Source of the DNA: Lethocerus indicus
Lineage: Eukaryota; Arthropoda; Insecta; Hemiptera; Belostomatidae
Reading direction: 5' to 3'
DNA: 64,000 nt
Assembly (NCBI GenBank): GCA_019843655.1
Contig: JACDQD010000008.1
Coordinates: 14,108,442 to 14,172,441 of the forward strand
Part shown: positions 24,107 to 36,500 of the stretch, piece by piece
Layout: each line of letters opens with the position of its first letter
Position numbering within the stretch: the stretch's first letter is position 1
The notes under the pieces: model-generated
Told to the model about the DNA's origin: nothing
The model's input: only the letters and a program-made list of their open reading frames with translations
Databases searched by the model: none
Program-made: the position numbers and the translations under genes

Positions 24107-27100
24107 AAATGACGAATCTTAAGCTTCTATATTTTCCAGAAATTTTTTCATCTTATAGGATCTTACACATAGGGCATTTATTCGGATAAGAATTTGATTA
24201 ATTAGGAGGACTTAAGTAAGAACATTACTTTGTTTTAAACAAGTCTCCGTATTGGCAACATGTCCTAGTTTCGAAGTTTTCGCCTCTTCTGATTTTAAAC
24301 GGGGCAATTGCTGGGAGAGGCAGGACGGGTCTCGTTCGTCACGTTCCTCTTCATTGTGTCAACACCGTCCAATCTTCTACTTTAAAGCGTTTTAAATTTT
24401 AGATTCCGGAGAAATCTCTGGGATAAAATCGCCGTATTCGTACTATACATACATGTATACGGAACAGTTGTTCCGGTGTTGTCGTGTAGTTAGTACTACA
24501 AGAAATGTAACTTGGTTCGATTGTGCAATGCCGGGCCCTGTTTAGGTTAGGGAAGGTAGCATTATATATACGATATAGTTGTAGCAGGTGGCTTCAAACT
24601 CCGACCGGACATACAATTGTTGTTTCAGTTTACGTTGTAAAATACTGACTTGTTCTTAGCCGAGGACGCTGTGGAGCACGACTAATACTAACGCTATTAT
24701 GATTTTCGACTTCATACATTATAATATCTAGTTATATTCCAATATAATGAGTACACTGGCGTGATACCCACTGGTGTTATGTCGTGATAATTGTGACATT
24801 ACTTACTGTTTGCTTATTATGGGGAGCAAATAAGGCACAGGACGGTGCCCACTTATTCTAATATGACTTCCCCTTTATTGGGCTATATACGCCGTTAGGT
24901 AAATTGGACCTCACGCCGAAATGGGCACGCTATTATTTAATACTCCAATATAGCTCGGCCAATTAGGCGACCGCAGTAAACCCGCCGAAACGGAAGAAAA
25001 GAAGAAAGGTGGGAGGGATGGAGAGAGGGAGGGAGGGAGGGAGGCCCTCTTAATTGAATATTGTGGACTTCGCGGAAATTAAACCGGACCTGGACCTCCA
25101 CACGACTTGTGGTCACCGATCGATTGTCCGCCCCTTTACCTCACCCCCAAATAACTGGAATTACAACGGGTGAGGCCACTTCCGCAAGTCGAACACAATG
25201 GAAGAGCCAATTTGGGCTGAAATGAAAAGAAACTACCACGCCGCGGACGGATTAAGACCAATGGGGGAAAAAGTAGCGACCGGTAGGCAAGCAAAATATT
25301 GAAAATTTTTTTCATTCAACACGTTGAGCTATATTTACGGGCTGTTTTGTTTTCCCAACAAAACGAGCAGTGTCGCTATTGCGACGTCCATTCGAGCTTC
25401 GCAGGCGTGCAATAATGCCACTAACGCCGTATGAGATAAAGGCTTGAAAATGACACCGGGTTGGGAGGGGGGTGGTAAGAAATCGCCACTTTCGCGAAAA
25501 GATAAATTTCGGTGGATTACTCCAAGCTAAATACGACGGGGACGATCACATCTGATAGCGATATTGTAAGGGAGGCGGTGGCCTATAGAGGAAAGGGGGG
25601 CCGTTATTTAAGCCGTACAAGGCAGACCCGCCTGCTGAGACGCGACATTTATCACACACGCTCAGTGCCCCGCTATTTGCAAGTACCCCACGCGCCTTTA
25701 CTCCATTCAATCTCACCGAAACACATGACATAATTCTTAGTCGGAATGAGTATTCTTGTGGAATACTCCTAAAAAATAAAAGAAACGACTTACTTTAAAC
25801 CAAATTTAGTCAGACTGGGACTATCGTAACTCTCGTTCATGATCAATGAATGAAAAGGTTTAAAAACGTTTTATATGTCAGGCACCATTAATTAATTAAT
25901 TAAAAACTTTTATCACCAAGTAGTATGTGATAACAGCGTGTAAAGAAGTCTCATCTTACAATCATTTTTGTCTATCGGTTATTCAGTTTTTAAATATATC
26001 CACCGGTAGTAATGTTAGACCGAGAACTAGAATATACCCTTAATTGAGTTCAATTCTGGATCTCTTCTTCTCGACAGAATAGAATAGATAGGAATCTTGG
26101 AGTTTTCTACCTTAAATACGAGCCGCATTGGGGACGGTTGAATGGCGGGAAGAATCGGCTCTCGTCTCTTTCACGGCTCCGGTCCTGTTCTCGGCTTGAA
26201 AAGGTTGCGGCGGCCAAGCTGAAGCTGGCTACGCGGGAAGAACGGATGAATTGAGGTGTGAATGGCGGCTGTTGGGGGCGCCGACCGGTCCCATATCTAT
26301 CGTTGACCCGAGAGATACCGTTCTCCGAGTCCTCCCACTCGACTGTTCAAAAAGCTCTACCCAACACGCCCCATTCAGCCCCACATTCCGAACCTGATAT
26401 CTGATTAGTCAGCGGTTCAAAAAATGAACCGCCGTGTATCATCAACTCTTGGAGTTGAACCTTCCCCTATAACGATGTCCAAATCCTTCGTCCTTTCCGA
26501 ACTTGAGTTTCACTCAAAACCGAAAATTATTTATGTCAACAGCGATGGAAAATATATCGAAACGTAAACTAAGAATTTAATTAATAATATTAATGAGTGT
26601 ACTGAAGTGTACCATCGACTCTCCTAATTAATTTAATTTTATAATAACCGGGTATTATGACCCCGAAAGGAGTAATTGAATGAGGAATTTCGGAGTCCCT
26701 GGTAACGAAACGCATACCTTAGTCCATCATCATAAATATCTCAAATGAAATATTACTATATAAATTATATATTATAGACGATAGCCTGCGTTCATGTAAA
26801 GAAAGTGAATTGGTTTGTAAATTACTTAGGATAGTGGTTAGAACCGTTTGTACTCGAATCCTATTAGTGGACCGCATTTCACTTTGATTGCAAATATTAA
26901 TTACTAATGTTATTTGCTTAGTGTTTCTATCGTAACTATTCGTAATTTAATGTGAATAAACGCATAACATTCAGGTTAATTAGTTATCCTTAGATAACTC
27001 GTAGTTTTGTGCTTGTATTACATAAAGTTCTACACTTTTAAATAACTGCATGAAAATGAGAATTAGTAATAATTTGTTGTTACTTTTGTCTGCCAAACAT

Positions 27101-28300
27101 TACTAGAGAGTTAGTAATAACCTTATATATTAAATCTATAATATATCTAATGCAATTTCCCCGAGACTGAAACAAAAACAGGATGGCATGGAGCTGTTAT
27201 TCTTCGGTGCAGTATTAATGACCGTTAATTTTAAATTGATGGAAATCCATCACAGTGGCGTTTTGCGGTGGTCCATAATTTGGGGCTTTTGAGTTGACCG
27301 ATTAAAAGTGAAGTGGTCGTTAACCGAAGTGTAGTCATTAGACTCCAGTCCGGTAATGAAGGGGCGGAGGGTTGCGAACTGAAAATTCGAATTATTAGTA
27401 TCTAAGTTTCGGCAGAATGGCACAGTACTGTGAGGAGCAGTAGAACTTGGGGCGGCAGGCGTTGAACCGCTGTATAGGTTAATTCTGTTCCCAACCGGAG
27501 CTCCCCCGGGTGCGGTCTGCTTCCAATGGAACTCTTACTTGTCCCATCATCAGGGTCCAACTAACGAGCTAGATCAACTTGGGGTCCTCTATATACCGGG
27601 GTCGTGGTTTACCGCTAATCCTCATTGGATTAGGTTCCCGTATTATTGGCACCAACTTTCACAGATTTTATACACTGTATCCCAAGTATTTGTGTTGCTA
27701 TATTTCTATTATTCCTCATATTATCCTATTACGGTAGTTATTTTTGCAGAGTTATTTTTTAGAACAGATATTGTGCCCTACTATTGAACACCTAAAGTAT
27801 TTTAGGTTGGCTTCTACACTAAACCTTATTTTGTAGTGACGGTAGATTATTAATTGAAATATGAACAAATGCCGAAAAAGTACATGCACAGTGATAGGGT
27901 CAGTTAATCCAGATGCTGTACGACCTACGTAGCAGTCCGTACGAATAAAAATACGCTACAATTTTTGTTAATAATTAAACGCTATCCCCTCGTTAGACGG
28001 TGAAAATATGACCAGAAAATAGTCAAATGTAATTCAATTAAAAGATGTGTACATTGCCGTACTGATGCCGCAGAATTGCGCTGTGTGAATTTCGAACGTG
28101 GCGGAAAGCCGAGTGGGACATTTGCTCTAAGCCGGTTCTTAAGAAAACAGGCCCCGGCCTCCGACCTGAGCCAGTCACGTCTCTTGTTCACAGATGCGGA
28201 AATCCTTGAAATAATCAGCGTCACAATTTTTAACACTCCCCCTTACTCCGAAAACTCTATAAGTTCACACACAACGGCCTGAGGATTATAAAATGTTCCC
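24107..28300. other. Non-coding DNA, no gene recognised
   Basis: Apart from a G-quadruplex-type motif at 25027-25041 and an ATTA run near 25885-25905, I see only short chance frames. A CpG-richer block lies at about 26120-26360. Confidence 0.55.
25027..25041 (+). repeat. GGGA tandem repeat, G-quadruplex motif
   Basis: Four GGG runs separated by single A bases (25027-25041) meet the standard intramolecular G-quadruplex pattern. It sits in a purine-rich strand stretch from about 25004 to 25044. Confidence 0.7.
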
Positions 28301-28456
28301 CCGTAGGTTCGCGATGTTTCTGTCTCCTCTCGCTGGTTTGGTCTTTTGCTAGACCGGTTTCGGCTGCTCGCCATCTTCAGTAGCGGTGTTAGTCAATGTT
28401 AGCACTTTGGATGTTTTTTGGGCATCCTCACTGCACTGTCACTTTCACATGTACTG
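28301..28456 (-). mobile_element. Hammerhead-bearing repeat, copy 1 (best preserved)
   Basis: The segment shares CCGTAG..., then TCTCGCTGGTTTGGTCTTTT, the hammerhead block, CAGTAGCGGTGTTAG, and further right GATGTTTTTTGGGCATCCTC and CACTGCACTGTCAC with the copy at 42.3 kb; shorter parts recur at 51.8 and 55.1 kb. The hammerhead lies on the minus strand. Such ribozymes in repeats are known from the terminal repeats of Penelope-like elements and from non-autonomous retrozymes. No reverse-transcriptase frame is visible next to it, so this is a non-autonomous or solo-repeat remnant. Confidence 0.65.
28348..28384 (-). ncRNA. Hammerhead ribozyme, complete minimal motif
   Basis: Read on the minus strand from 28384: GCUA (stem I, 5' side), CUGAAGA (core CUGANGA), one unpaired U, stem II GGC-GAGCA-GCC, GAAA, CCGGU C, then UAGC (stem I, 3' side). 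GCUA pairs with UAGC over 4 bp. Stem III is the self-complementary ACCGGU, too short for a good loop but able to pair between two RNAs, as proposed for short-stem-III hammerheads of Penelope-like elements. The predicted cleavage is after GUC, between 28352 and 28351. Odd points: the extra U before stem II, and a competing hairpin GGUCU/AGACC. All invariant core bases are present. Confidence 0.7.
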
Positions 28457-28912
28457 TAATGTTTCCCCTCTTCCATCTCTTTTCAATATTGGCGGGTTCA
28501 TTAAATAAATGATCGTCTTATTTGATTTTTTTATAAAGAAGATCTGATTCTAATTCAGTGAAAACATTTAAATTTATCTGGGATTTCTCAATAATCTAGG
28601 CAAGTTGTTCTAGTTGTAGAAATCGATTTTGTCTATTCACCATACAAATAAAAGAGAATTCAATTTTTTGTGGGCCTCGCTTAATATTCGCGTTAAATTT
28701 CAGCAACGATAAAATGAATCTAATTACGCAGATAATATCGGTTTATTACTGGAGGTAAACGACAGGAGTTCACCACTCGGTCGAGTATTAAGTAGATTGC
28801 TTTTTATATTTTACGATAGGGTGGATGGGAGAAGCGGCCATTAGTCCGACCCGGGTAAGATCCAATTCAGTTTTAAGCTCACCTCTCATTCTCTCTCCAC
28901 TAACCAGAGATA

Positions 28913-28914
<2 letters not shown>
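28457..28914. other. Non-coding DNA
   Basis: I see no gene, repeat family or notable structure in this AT-rich stretch. Confidence 0.6.

Positions 28915-28948
<34 letters not shown>
28915..28948. repeat. (AT)17 microsatellite
   Basis: A perfect AT dinucleotide run of 34 bp. It is likely polymorphic in length. Confidence 0.95.
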
Positions 28949-30792
28949 ATCTGTTCGAATTATAATCCAGCCTTTCAGCACCACCAGTATCGAGAGGATT
29001 ACCTTTAACGGTCAGATAGAGATAGAAACCGTCAAAACGTATAAGATGGGAACAGAAGCCGAATTGAGAATATCACATCTTCTCGAGTACCCGATCAGCT
29101 GACATATATCTCCCTTGATGGTCAATTTTCTGAGTTATTTTGGCCGATCGTTTCAAAACGCAACGGGCGAAAGGGATGATGATTTCATCTGTACGTACAA
29201 TTTCTCTAGAGAATAATTCAAGTTTCCGTCGCAGAAGCAACATTAGATTATTTGCCAATAATCACAAACTTTCAAATTAACCGGTGTATTTACAGTAGTT
29301 TAATTTGGGAGAAAACAAGAAAGGGGCAAAGTTAGGCACTAAATTGACTAATAATTATCTCGTATCCTCGGATGTTTTAATATGTATTTTGTCCAAATTA
29401 ATTTTTCCGCTTCATAAAAAAGGGGATTTAAGTAAAATAAAATAAGGACAAAGGAATAACTTTTTAAATTACTTAAAACATAAATTATTTACAGGTTTCC
29501 TTCTTTTGAGGAAAAAAAAATTAATGTCCTAAACGAGTTTCAGAATTATTCATTAGTCGAAACCATATCGAAATCATATTTTTTCACTAAACCAAAACGA
29601 TTAAACGAAGTTAAAAATATAAACTGAGACCACAATAAGACGTTTCTCCTAAATGATGGTAACATAATGTTCGTTAACTTTTCATGACACGCAGGAAGTT
29701 GTATGTAAGGCGCTATAAGTTATAAATAATTACGCTTCAAAGAGTATATTCACCGTAAGGCGTAGCATGAGGCAAAACGAATACCTTCGGTGTCGTTAAA
29801 AGGCCTTCGAGATGGAGACAAACTTCAATACCAGACAGGACAAAACGGTTAACAGTGATAATGGAGGCTGGTTTCCAGTGACCCGATACTTGTCCAAGAA
29901 ACTTTTTCAATTCCGCCGGCCTTTCCCTTCCTACTGCTAATAGTCCGCACGATTTACAACCGATTTGTCCTTTTTCCGAACGTGGCCGCGGCCCAAGCCA
30001 TTTCCCGGGTGGCGGGGCGGGGTCGGAGGCCCAATTCGAGCTGTTTATGGCTATTATGGTTTTCGTGTATCTCCTCGCGCTTTGTTTTTAAGGCCGTTGC
30101 CGGAACGAATCGCTTTCAGGGACGAACTGCTCGATATTTTATTTATGACCTTCGACCCCGAAAAAATCGTTTATAGGCGCAGACAAACGGCCGGGTAATC
30201 GGGTTGATCCGGGCCCGTCTGAATTCGTTTAATTCCCTGCAGTATCCGGAAATTGAGCCATCCACGATTTGTGTATTATCCGCTGACAGATGTCAGAAAT
30301 CCAATATCTCACTGCGTCCTGCCTGTTTATCCGTACCCACTACATACCGAAAAATCTTCGGCAATGTAAAATAACGCGTTATAATATACGATAAAAGAAC
30401 CTTGGGACTGACTTCAAAGCATTAGGAATTATGTCCATTTTGTAACTGTAAAATTATATTTATAATATACTTATTTTATTTATAGCCACCTTTTATTTTA
30501 ATGCCATATATTTATTCGTATGTACAGAGGATACTTGTATTTTTCTGACAGTGCTCTGACTTTCCTTACTAACTAGTAGTGGGCTGGAGCAGGAGTACCA
30601 ACAACATTTGTGCTATCAAATCGAATTGCATCTAAATATAATTTTAAAAATTGTAGTCGTGACTAAAATAGAAATAGAAAGAGAGGATAGAGAGAGAGTG
30701 CTCGGACATTATGAGTTAACGAAATTTCCAACCTGCCAGTCCCATTATATAGACGTTTTACACTGAGACAAATATTGCAGCATTACCTTCTG

Positions 30793-30796
<4 letters not shown>
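28949..30796. other. Non-coding DNA with a CpG-rich block
   Basis: No gene is recognised. A GC- and CpG-richer block at about 29960-30220 carries two overlapping short plus-strand frames with no known domain. Confidence 0.55.

Positions 30797-30844
<48 letters not shown>
30797..30844. repeat. (CT)24 microsatellite
   Basis: A perfect CT dinucleotide run of 48 bp, the longest simple repeat in the window. On the minus strand it is a GAGA tract. No acceptor AG follows at a useful distance on the plus strand apart from the GAG directly after the run, so a splicing role is not supported. Confidence 0.95.
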
Positions 30845-30847
<3 letters not shown>

Positions 30848-33407
30848 CTCACCTCAAATACATTATAATTAAAATAAATACCAATTCATTTCTATATACG
30901 AGAAAAATACTTTTTATTGAATTGATCATATATTACCGACTGCAATATTGTGTGTAAAATTGGCTTTTGACTGTATTTCAGTGAGTCCCATAGTTTTTCA
31001 CTTGTCTGCTGAGAGTGGCCATTGTACATTTTCCACTTATGCGACTATAATAAGGCCGGCAGGGTTAAGCAGAGGGCGCTCAACCCCGAGAGCTCCACCT
31101 ATTAATAATACAGGCTCTAGGCCGTCTGCCTTGTTTCCGCTCCCACCTCCTCCAACCTCACCGATAAATATAACTCTCGTAATTTACGGCCATTATTCCT
31201 CATTATTGGTATCGGCTGGACCCAGCCTCGAGGAAATGTAATTTTGCAGTCCGTTTCTTCCGCTGCCAGATATTTCACTCAATCTCGGAAGGAGCTGTCC
31301 GGACTACCGAGAACAAACGTTCTCTTGAGATAAATTAGTTCTGTTCTGTCTTTTCTATTCTTCCCTCCTCTTGGCCAACGATTATCTTTACCAATACGAT
31401 ACGCCACTTATATTACATCCATTCTGTATACAATCTGGTAAAATAATGGCAATAAATTTGGCTCTTGAATATGGAAAAATATACGTTAATTCTAAAAAAA
31501 AAAATATTTAAACATTTAAATATCTATCTGCTCGAGCATTCACTAATTAATATTTGTTTTATAAACGACTTAAAGTAATTCAATTATTAAGTTTGTTCAA
31601 TGTAAAATATTCCGTTGTGGTTGCATACGTAGTACGACACTCAAAATGTTCGTGATGCGTTATAAATCGACAATTCCTATTATCAATCGTACAGTTTGTT
31701 GAAATAATACATTTTATTTATTACTACTTAAAAATAGTTAATTAATGCAAATAGAACTTATGATTAAAGTGGGTTATTATTAATAAGTACCATTTTTCTA
31801 GTATTAGGGCTTGTACAGCGCTTGCGATACTAACCCTTAACACAGTCCTGTAGCGCGAGCAAAGCCTATCCATATTCTACGTTGTCTCGCGAATTATTTA
31901 TACCATAATTGTTATTTATTACACATTGTTTTTAATTAAAAAAAAGTGTGTTCCACCTTTGTTTTGAGAAGAATAATCTATGGCATTGAACGTTTATTTC
32001 GAATTCACTTAATAAGCAATTATGGAATTGGAATTCCGAGTATTTTTTGAATTATTGAGTATTTTTACTCAGTATTGAGAATACGATTTGAATGAATTAA
32101 ATTGCACCATTATCGCTGTTCAGGAGTATTATTTCCACCGGATTAGTCAGCAGAATAATTGGACAAATTGACCCGAATCAATTTAGTCCGGGAAAGGAAT
32201 TCACGGCTTGTAAATGGGCTGATTGAGGGCGGAGCCCTAAAGCTAGCCCCGAGCAATTTTTATGGGCGCACCTCAAATGGGTTCTGTGCGGAACGCGGAA
32301 CCGGAACGTGCCGAGCGTTCCGCCAGGGGAAAATTATCAGAAAATACCCCCATTTCCTTTATCAATCCAAGCTTTCGGAAGCCAACATCGCCTTATAAAT
32401 TAAACCATGAAGTTTATTAAATGTATAGTTGAGTGTAAAAAATCTGAAACGGTTGAATTGAATTGGGCATTTCAGGACATGGATTCCATCGAACACAAAA
32501 GAATTTCAGTTACAGCATTTTTCAATTGTGGGATAGAATATTGTATAACAATGTTTACGTATTGGTCCCGCGAGACCTTTTACAGAATTTTTGAATTGTA
32601 AACTATTGCGCAATAGGGTGCTCTCCAGACTCCGCCAACGTTTCCGATAATGGAGTCTCTGTCATAAAAAAGATGTAGGCCCCAGCAGACGCTCTGATGA
32701 CGGAGCATGGGCCTAACGGGCCCGTTTTACGCCGCTTAAGCGTGTAAAAATCGTATGGGAGCCTTTCACGACGGGGACCTCTATCGGGTTTACGAGGTAG
32801 GGTCCGATCTGATATAGGGGCTCGGCCCCTCCGCCCGTGATAACCCACAACGCACGGCCGAAAAACATACCTAAAGAAACCCAATTTCGGCATAATCAGA
32901 TTAGGGCAACACCAGTATTCTATCTGCCCATTTTATGGACTATTTTTATTACCTTTTATACCGTCGTATAATTTCTCATATTGGGTGACGCTCGTATACC
33001 TCGTGTGCTGTCGACCGTAAATTCGGGCAATTTCACTGGAGGTCGACGGTTACAACAAATTGTTGTTATTGAAATTTACGCACTAGGTATTACGACGTGC
33101 GGGGTTCGCGATTTGCAGTTATGCAATAAATCTCTTGACGGTGATTGAATTTGAGATATTATGCGAGGGGAATTTGTAGGGTGCCTACAAACATCACACA
33201 TCGTTGGTGCGATTTTATTTTCTCCTCCTAATTTACCCTGGATTCAAATACTCGCTATCGGCAATAGCATTCCGATAGTAATATAGCGAAGTAGCTGGAA
33301 AACCAGAAAAGTGACTAAATTTGTTTTTATCAAACCTTTTCTACTATGTTTTCTACATTACTACTATGTTGCGAGTAAAATATATATGTATTACTGAACC
33401 CTCCAAG
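30845..33407. other. Non-coding DNA, no gene recognised
   Basis: Frames of 96-97 codons occur at 30948-31241 (plus) and 32603-32893 (minus) without recognisable domains. The rest is AT-rich. Confidence 0.55.
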
Positions 33408-33575
33408 GTTGCACCCAACGAACTTTAGTTAAGTAAATTTCCGCATCACTCTTAGGGGGCGCTAGTTTATCAATGCAAGTGCAACCAATGAATTTTAGTT
33501 AAGTACATTTCCGCATCACACATAGGGGAGCGCCAGTTAATCTATATCTAACAATTTTTATTTAAAGAGAAAGCG
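33408..33575 (+). repeat. 70-bp-period dimer repeat, copy 2, with shared tail
   Basis: Two units each carry CAACGAACTTTAGTTAAGTA or CAATGAATTTTAGTTAAGTA, then TTTCCGCATCAC and GGGGGCGCTAGTTTATC or GGGGAGCGCCAGTTAATC. The last unit runs into a tail with TCTATATCTAACA and TTTTTATTTAAAGAGAAAG (33541-33573). The same dimer and tail occur at 61.3 kb, and an inverted dimer occurs at 12.3 kb. The common right border after GAGAAAG argues for a defined element. No coding frame or terminal inverted repeat was seen. A degenerate inverted piece (AATGTACTTAACT) follows at 33641-33668. Confidence 0.75.
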
Positions 33576-36500
33576 AATGTTTCATAGACAAATAAAAACT
33601 GAATATTTTAATATAAAAATAGAAAAGTAAGTTATTAAAGAATGTACTTAACTATGAAATGTACTTAATTCCTAGTGCTATTTATTTTCAATCCTCGTGC
33701 CAGTAGGCGTATTTTGTTTGGTGAGTTAAAATGCATTGAAGGGGCGCTGGACTAATGGGTCGTGATGATGGGATTACCACTCTCAGTGGCTCAGCATCGG
33801 AGATACCACAGGGTAAAACGTGTCGCTAGCCGAACGGCCACGTATGGACTGGTGTTAGTGTGAGACGCTATTAGCAAAGGGCTAGTTAATTGTTCAAAGG
33901 CTGATTAGCCCAGTGCAGAGAGTCCATTGGAAGGGGTTGTGATGCCTGTTGGCGGTACGGACTTTGTATCAAACGTTCCCGCCCGATCCCACCACGCCGC
34001 GATTCCTCCCACGTTACTACTGCCAACCTAGTTCTCACAGCGACAGAACTTGGCGCCTAACATGCAGTGTAGTTGTTATATTTTAGACCGTTAGTTGAAA
34101 TATTATTGGCAAGTTCGAAAAAGTTTCGATTAATAGGTAATAAACGGTATCATCATCCTTTCGATCTTCACTAGTCGATCAGAAAATAGATCTTCTACCG
34201 TTACCGGTTTCTAACGCTAACTACAGGCAGGGAATCCCGCCATGACGAACCGAAAGTTTGGTCACCCAGCGTACACTGTGACTTATGAATTTCCATTGTC
34301 CTGCAACTGAAGTGGTGCTCGCGCTTCACTAAGTTTCGTCCCGGCTGTCCAATCCACGCCCGGTAAACGCCTGCACCTCGGGATGAATAAAGCGTAAATC
34401 GTTTGGAACAGCCGCTGCGGGCTTTCAGAGTGTCGAAAAATACACTTTAGCACTCCGATCATTACAGTAATATCATTTTTTCCACATTTTATATTTAGAT
34501 AACGCAAATAAAATTAAATAACAACACTAAAGTAATAGAATATTGAATTAATTAGTCAAACGTTTATCAACTTTGGAAAATTCTTCGAACAAAAGGACCG
34601 ATATCCCCGAATTCGGTTGTCATTGCTAAAGCAGTTGAGCAACTGATTTCTTTCCGATTTATTAATTCGTACTAGTATTAATCTAAACTAAGTGAATTAA
34701 TTTATTAAGATACGCTCGTTGATATGCAACCATTACATAAAATCCTGGAATATTCCGCGGTATCAACACAGAGCCCATATATTGAAAAAGGTTTCCACTG
34801 TAAAAAAAAAAGTTGGCAGGTATATTTCATAAATATACAGGCCTTAGTATTATTATTCGCTTAATTTAAATTCGTCTGTCAACTGGAAATAATATACAAG
34901 GTATTACTCTTTATATTAAAATACTATACGGAGAGAATTGCCGCACCCTTCTTGTTAAAGTAAGCCGATAAATGTCCGTCTTGAATTTTAGCTCACGGTA
35001 CCGAAAAAAAGTCTGGCGAGCACAAAATATAACCAGCGAGTAAGTTGAAGCGACGTGTGTAAATCGATACATCTTAGGCCAGGTGCTTGTTTGGGATTCA
35101 GAGCGAGATTCCCTCTCAGCGGAGCCCATTTTTTATTCTCTTTATCAAAGCGCAACAATGATTTATCATGTGAATTCGCCCTGCCGGTGTTTATTATAGA
35201 ATGCCAGGTGTATTCGCAATTTAAGCTGTAACAGCGGGAAAATACGAGGAACATTTTTCGTATTGGTCGAATGACAAAAACGACCCCTTTTCAATGACAT
35301 CCGATAATAAATTGGGAAATATCGATAGTGCTGTGGAATCTAGAAAAACTAGAACCTATAACTTGAAACAGTCGAGCCTAAAAATATGTTTGAATTAAAT
35401 GAATTTAACGTTAATTTAACCTCTCCTGGAAATTAAATTAAAATCATGATGGTAAACGGAATATTTTGGAGTTTTCGTGAATCTGAAATAATTTTTGTAG
35501 TAAAAATCTTTTGAGCTACGAAACTAGCGACTAGTGATGTTCAAAGTATTAGAGTTAATTTCTTTAACGTCCCATCAATAAAGGACTGAGCTCTCCATTG
35601 CGAGAACGCCCTTTAAGACCAAAAGCGATGATAATTTGAAAGTTACTAATTGTTTGAATTATAAATGAACGGCCCATATTAAATTTCATGTACGGGACCA
35701 AATATAGGTTAGGAAAACATTGAAAATGAAGTGTTTCAATCACTCTATTTTATGTAATGACGCAGGTGTAATGAGCATCCGGCAGGTTGCATTTGCTGCT
35801 TAATTCCTTAGACAGCCTGAAACTATACCATTTTTTCTATTTTATTCGTAGGCTTGTATTATAAATAAATATTTTACGACAAATGAAAGCGGCGTCGTTT
35901 GATTTGGAACAAACGTCCCCTTCGCTTTGTGGTGCATTCATGAAAACAAAGGTTCACGAGGATTCTTGGTCATCGCTCAAGTTATAAGAAGGGGAGTTCG
36001 AGTGCTCTCGATCCTCTCGAGGCGTTAAGAGCCCGAGGCACCGGCCCAAAAGGGAAATGTCAAGGCGATAACAAAATGGGACTGCCCCGCTTTCACCCTC
36101 TCTCATGCTAACGCAGAGCATGGGCACACAGCCGAGTGGCCGCTCTCAAAACGCAGTTATACAGAGCGTTGCGCTCCCACGACCCTTTACGTGCAGTTTG
36201 GGCCTTATTACGCCCCGTATTGATTTTATTATCTCACAGAGCGGGTTAGGCGTTATTCGTGTCTGGCCGGAAACTAGTTACGCCGATGATTCGATCGAGT
36301 ATTAGGGTATTATCGGCTAAATAGTGGTCGGACGCCCTTTGAAGTTTGGCCTTCCGTCCTAACTAACAGCCACCCACCGGGGCGCTCACTAAAATCGATA
36401 CATCTACGAAACCATCTATTGCGTTGGCATCGTTCGTTTGTCTACATAAGGTTTGATAATTTACTACTCGAAAGCGTTTGGTATTTACAAAGGGAGGGAC

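Noticed and set aside
36130..36145. CAGCCGAGTGG, resembling a tRNA A box
   Set aside because: No B box and no cloverleaf; it lies in ordinary GC-richer DNA.
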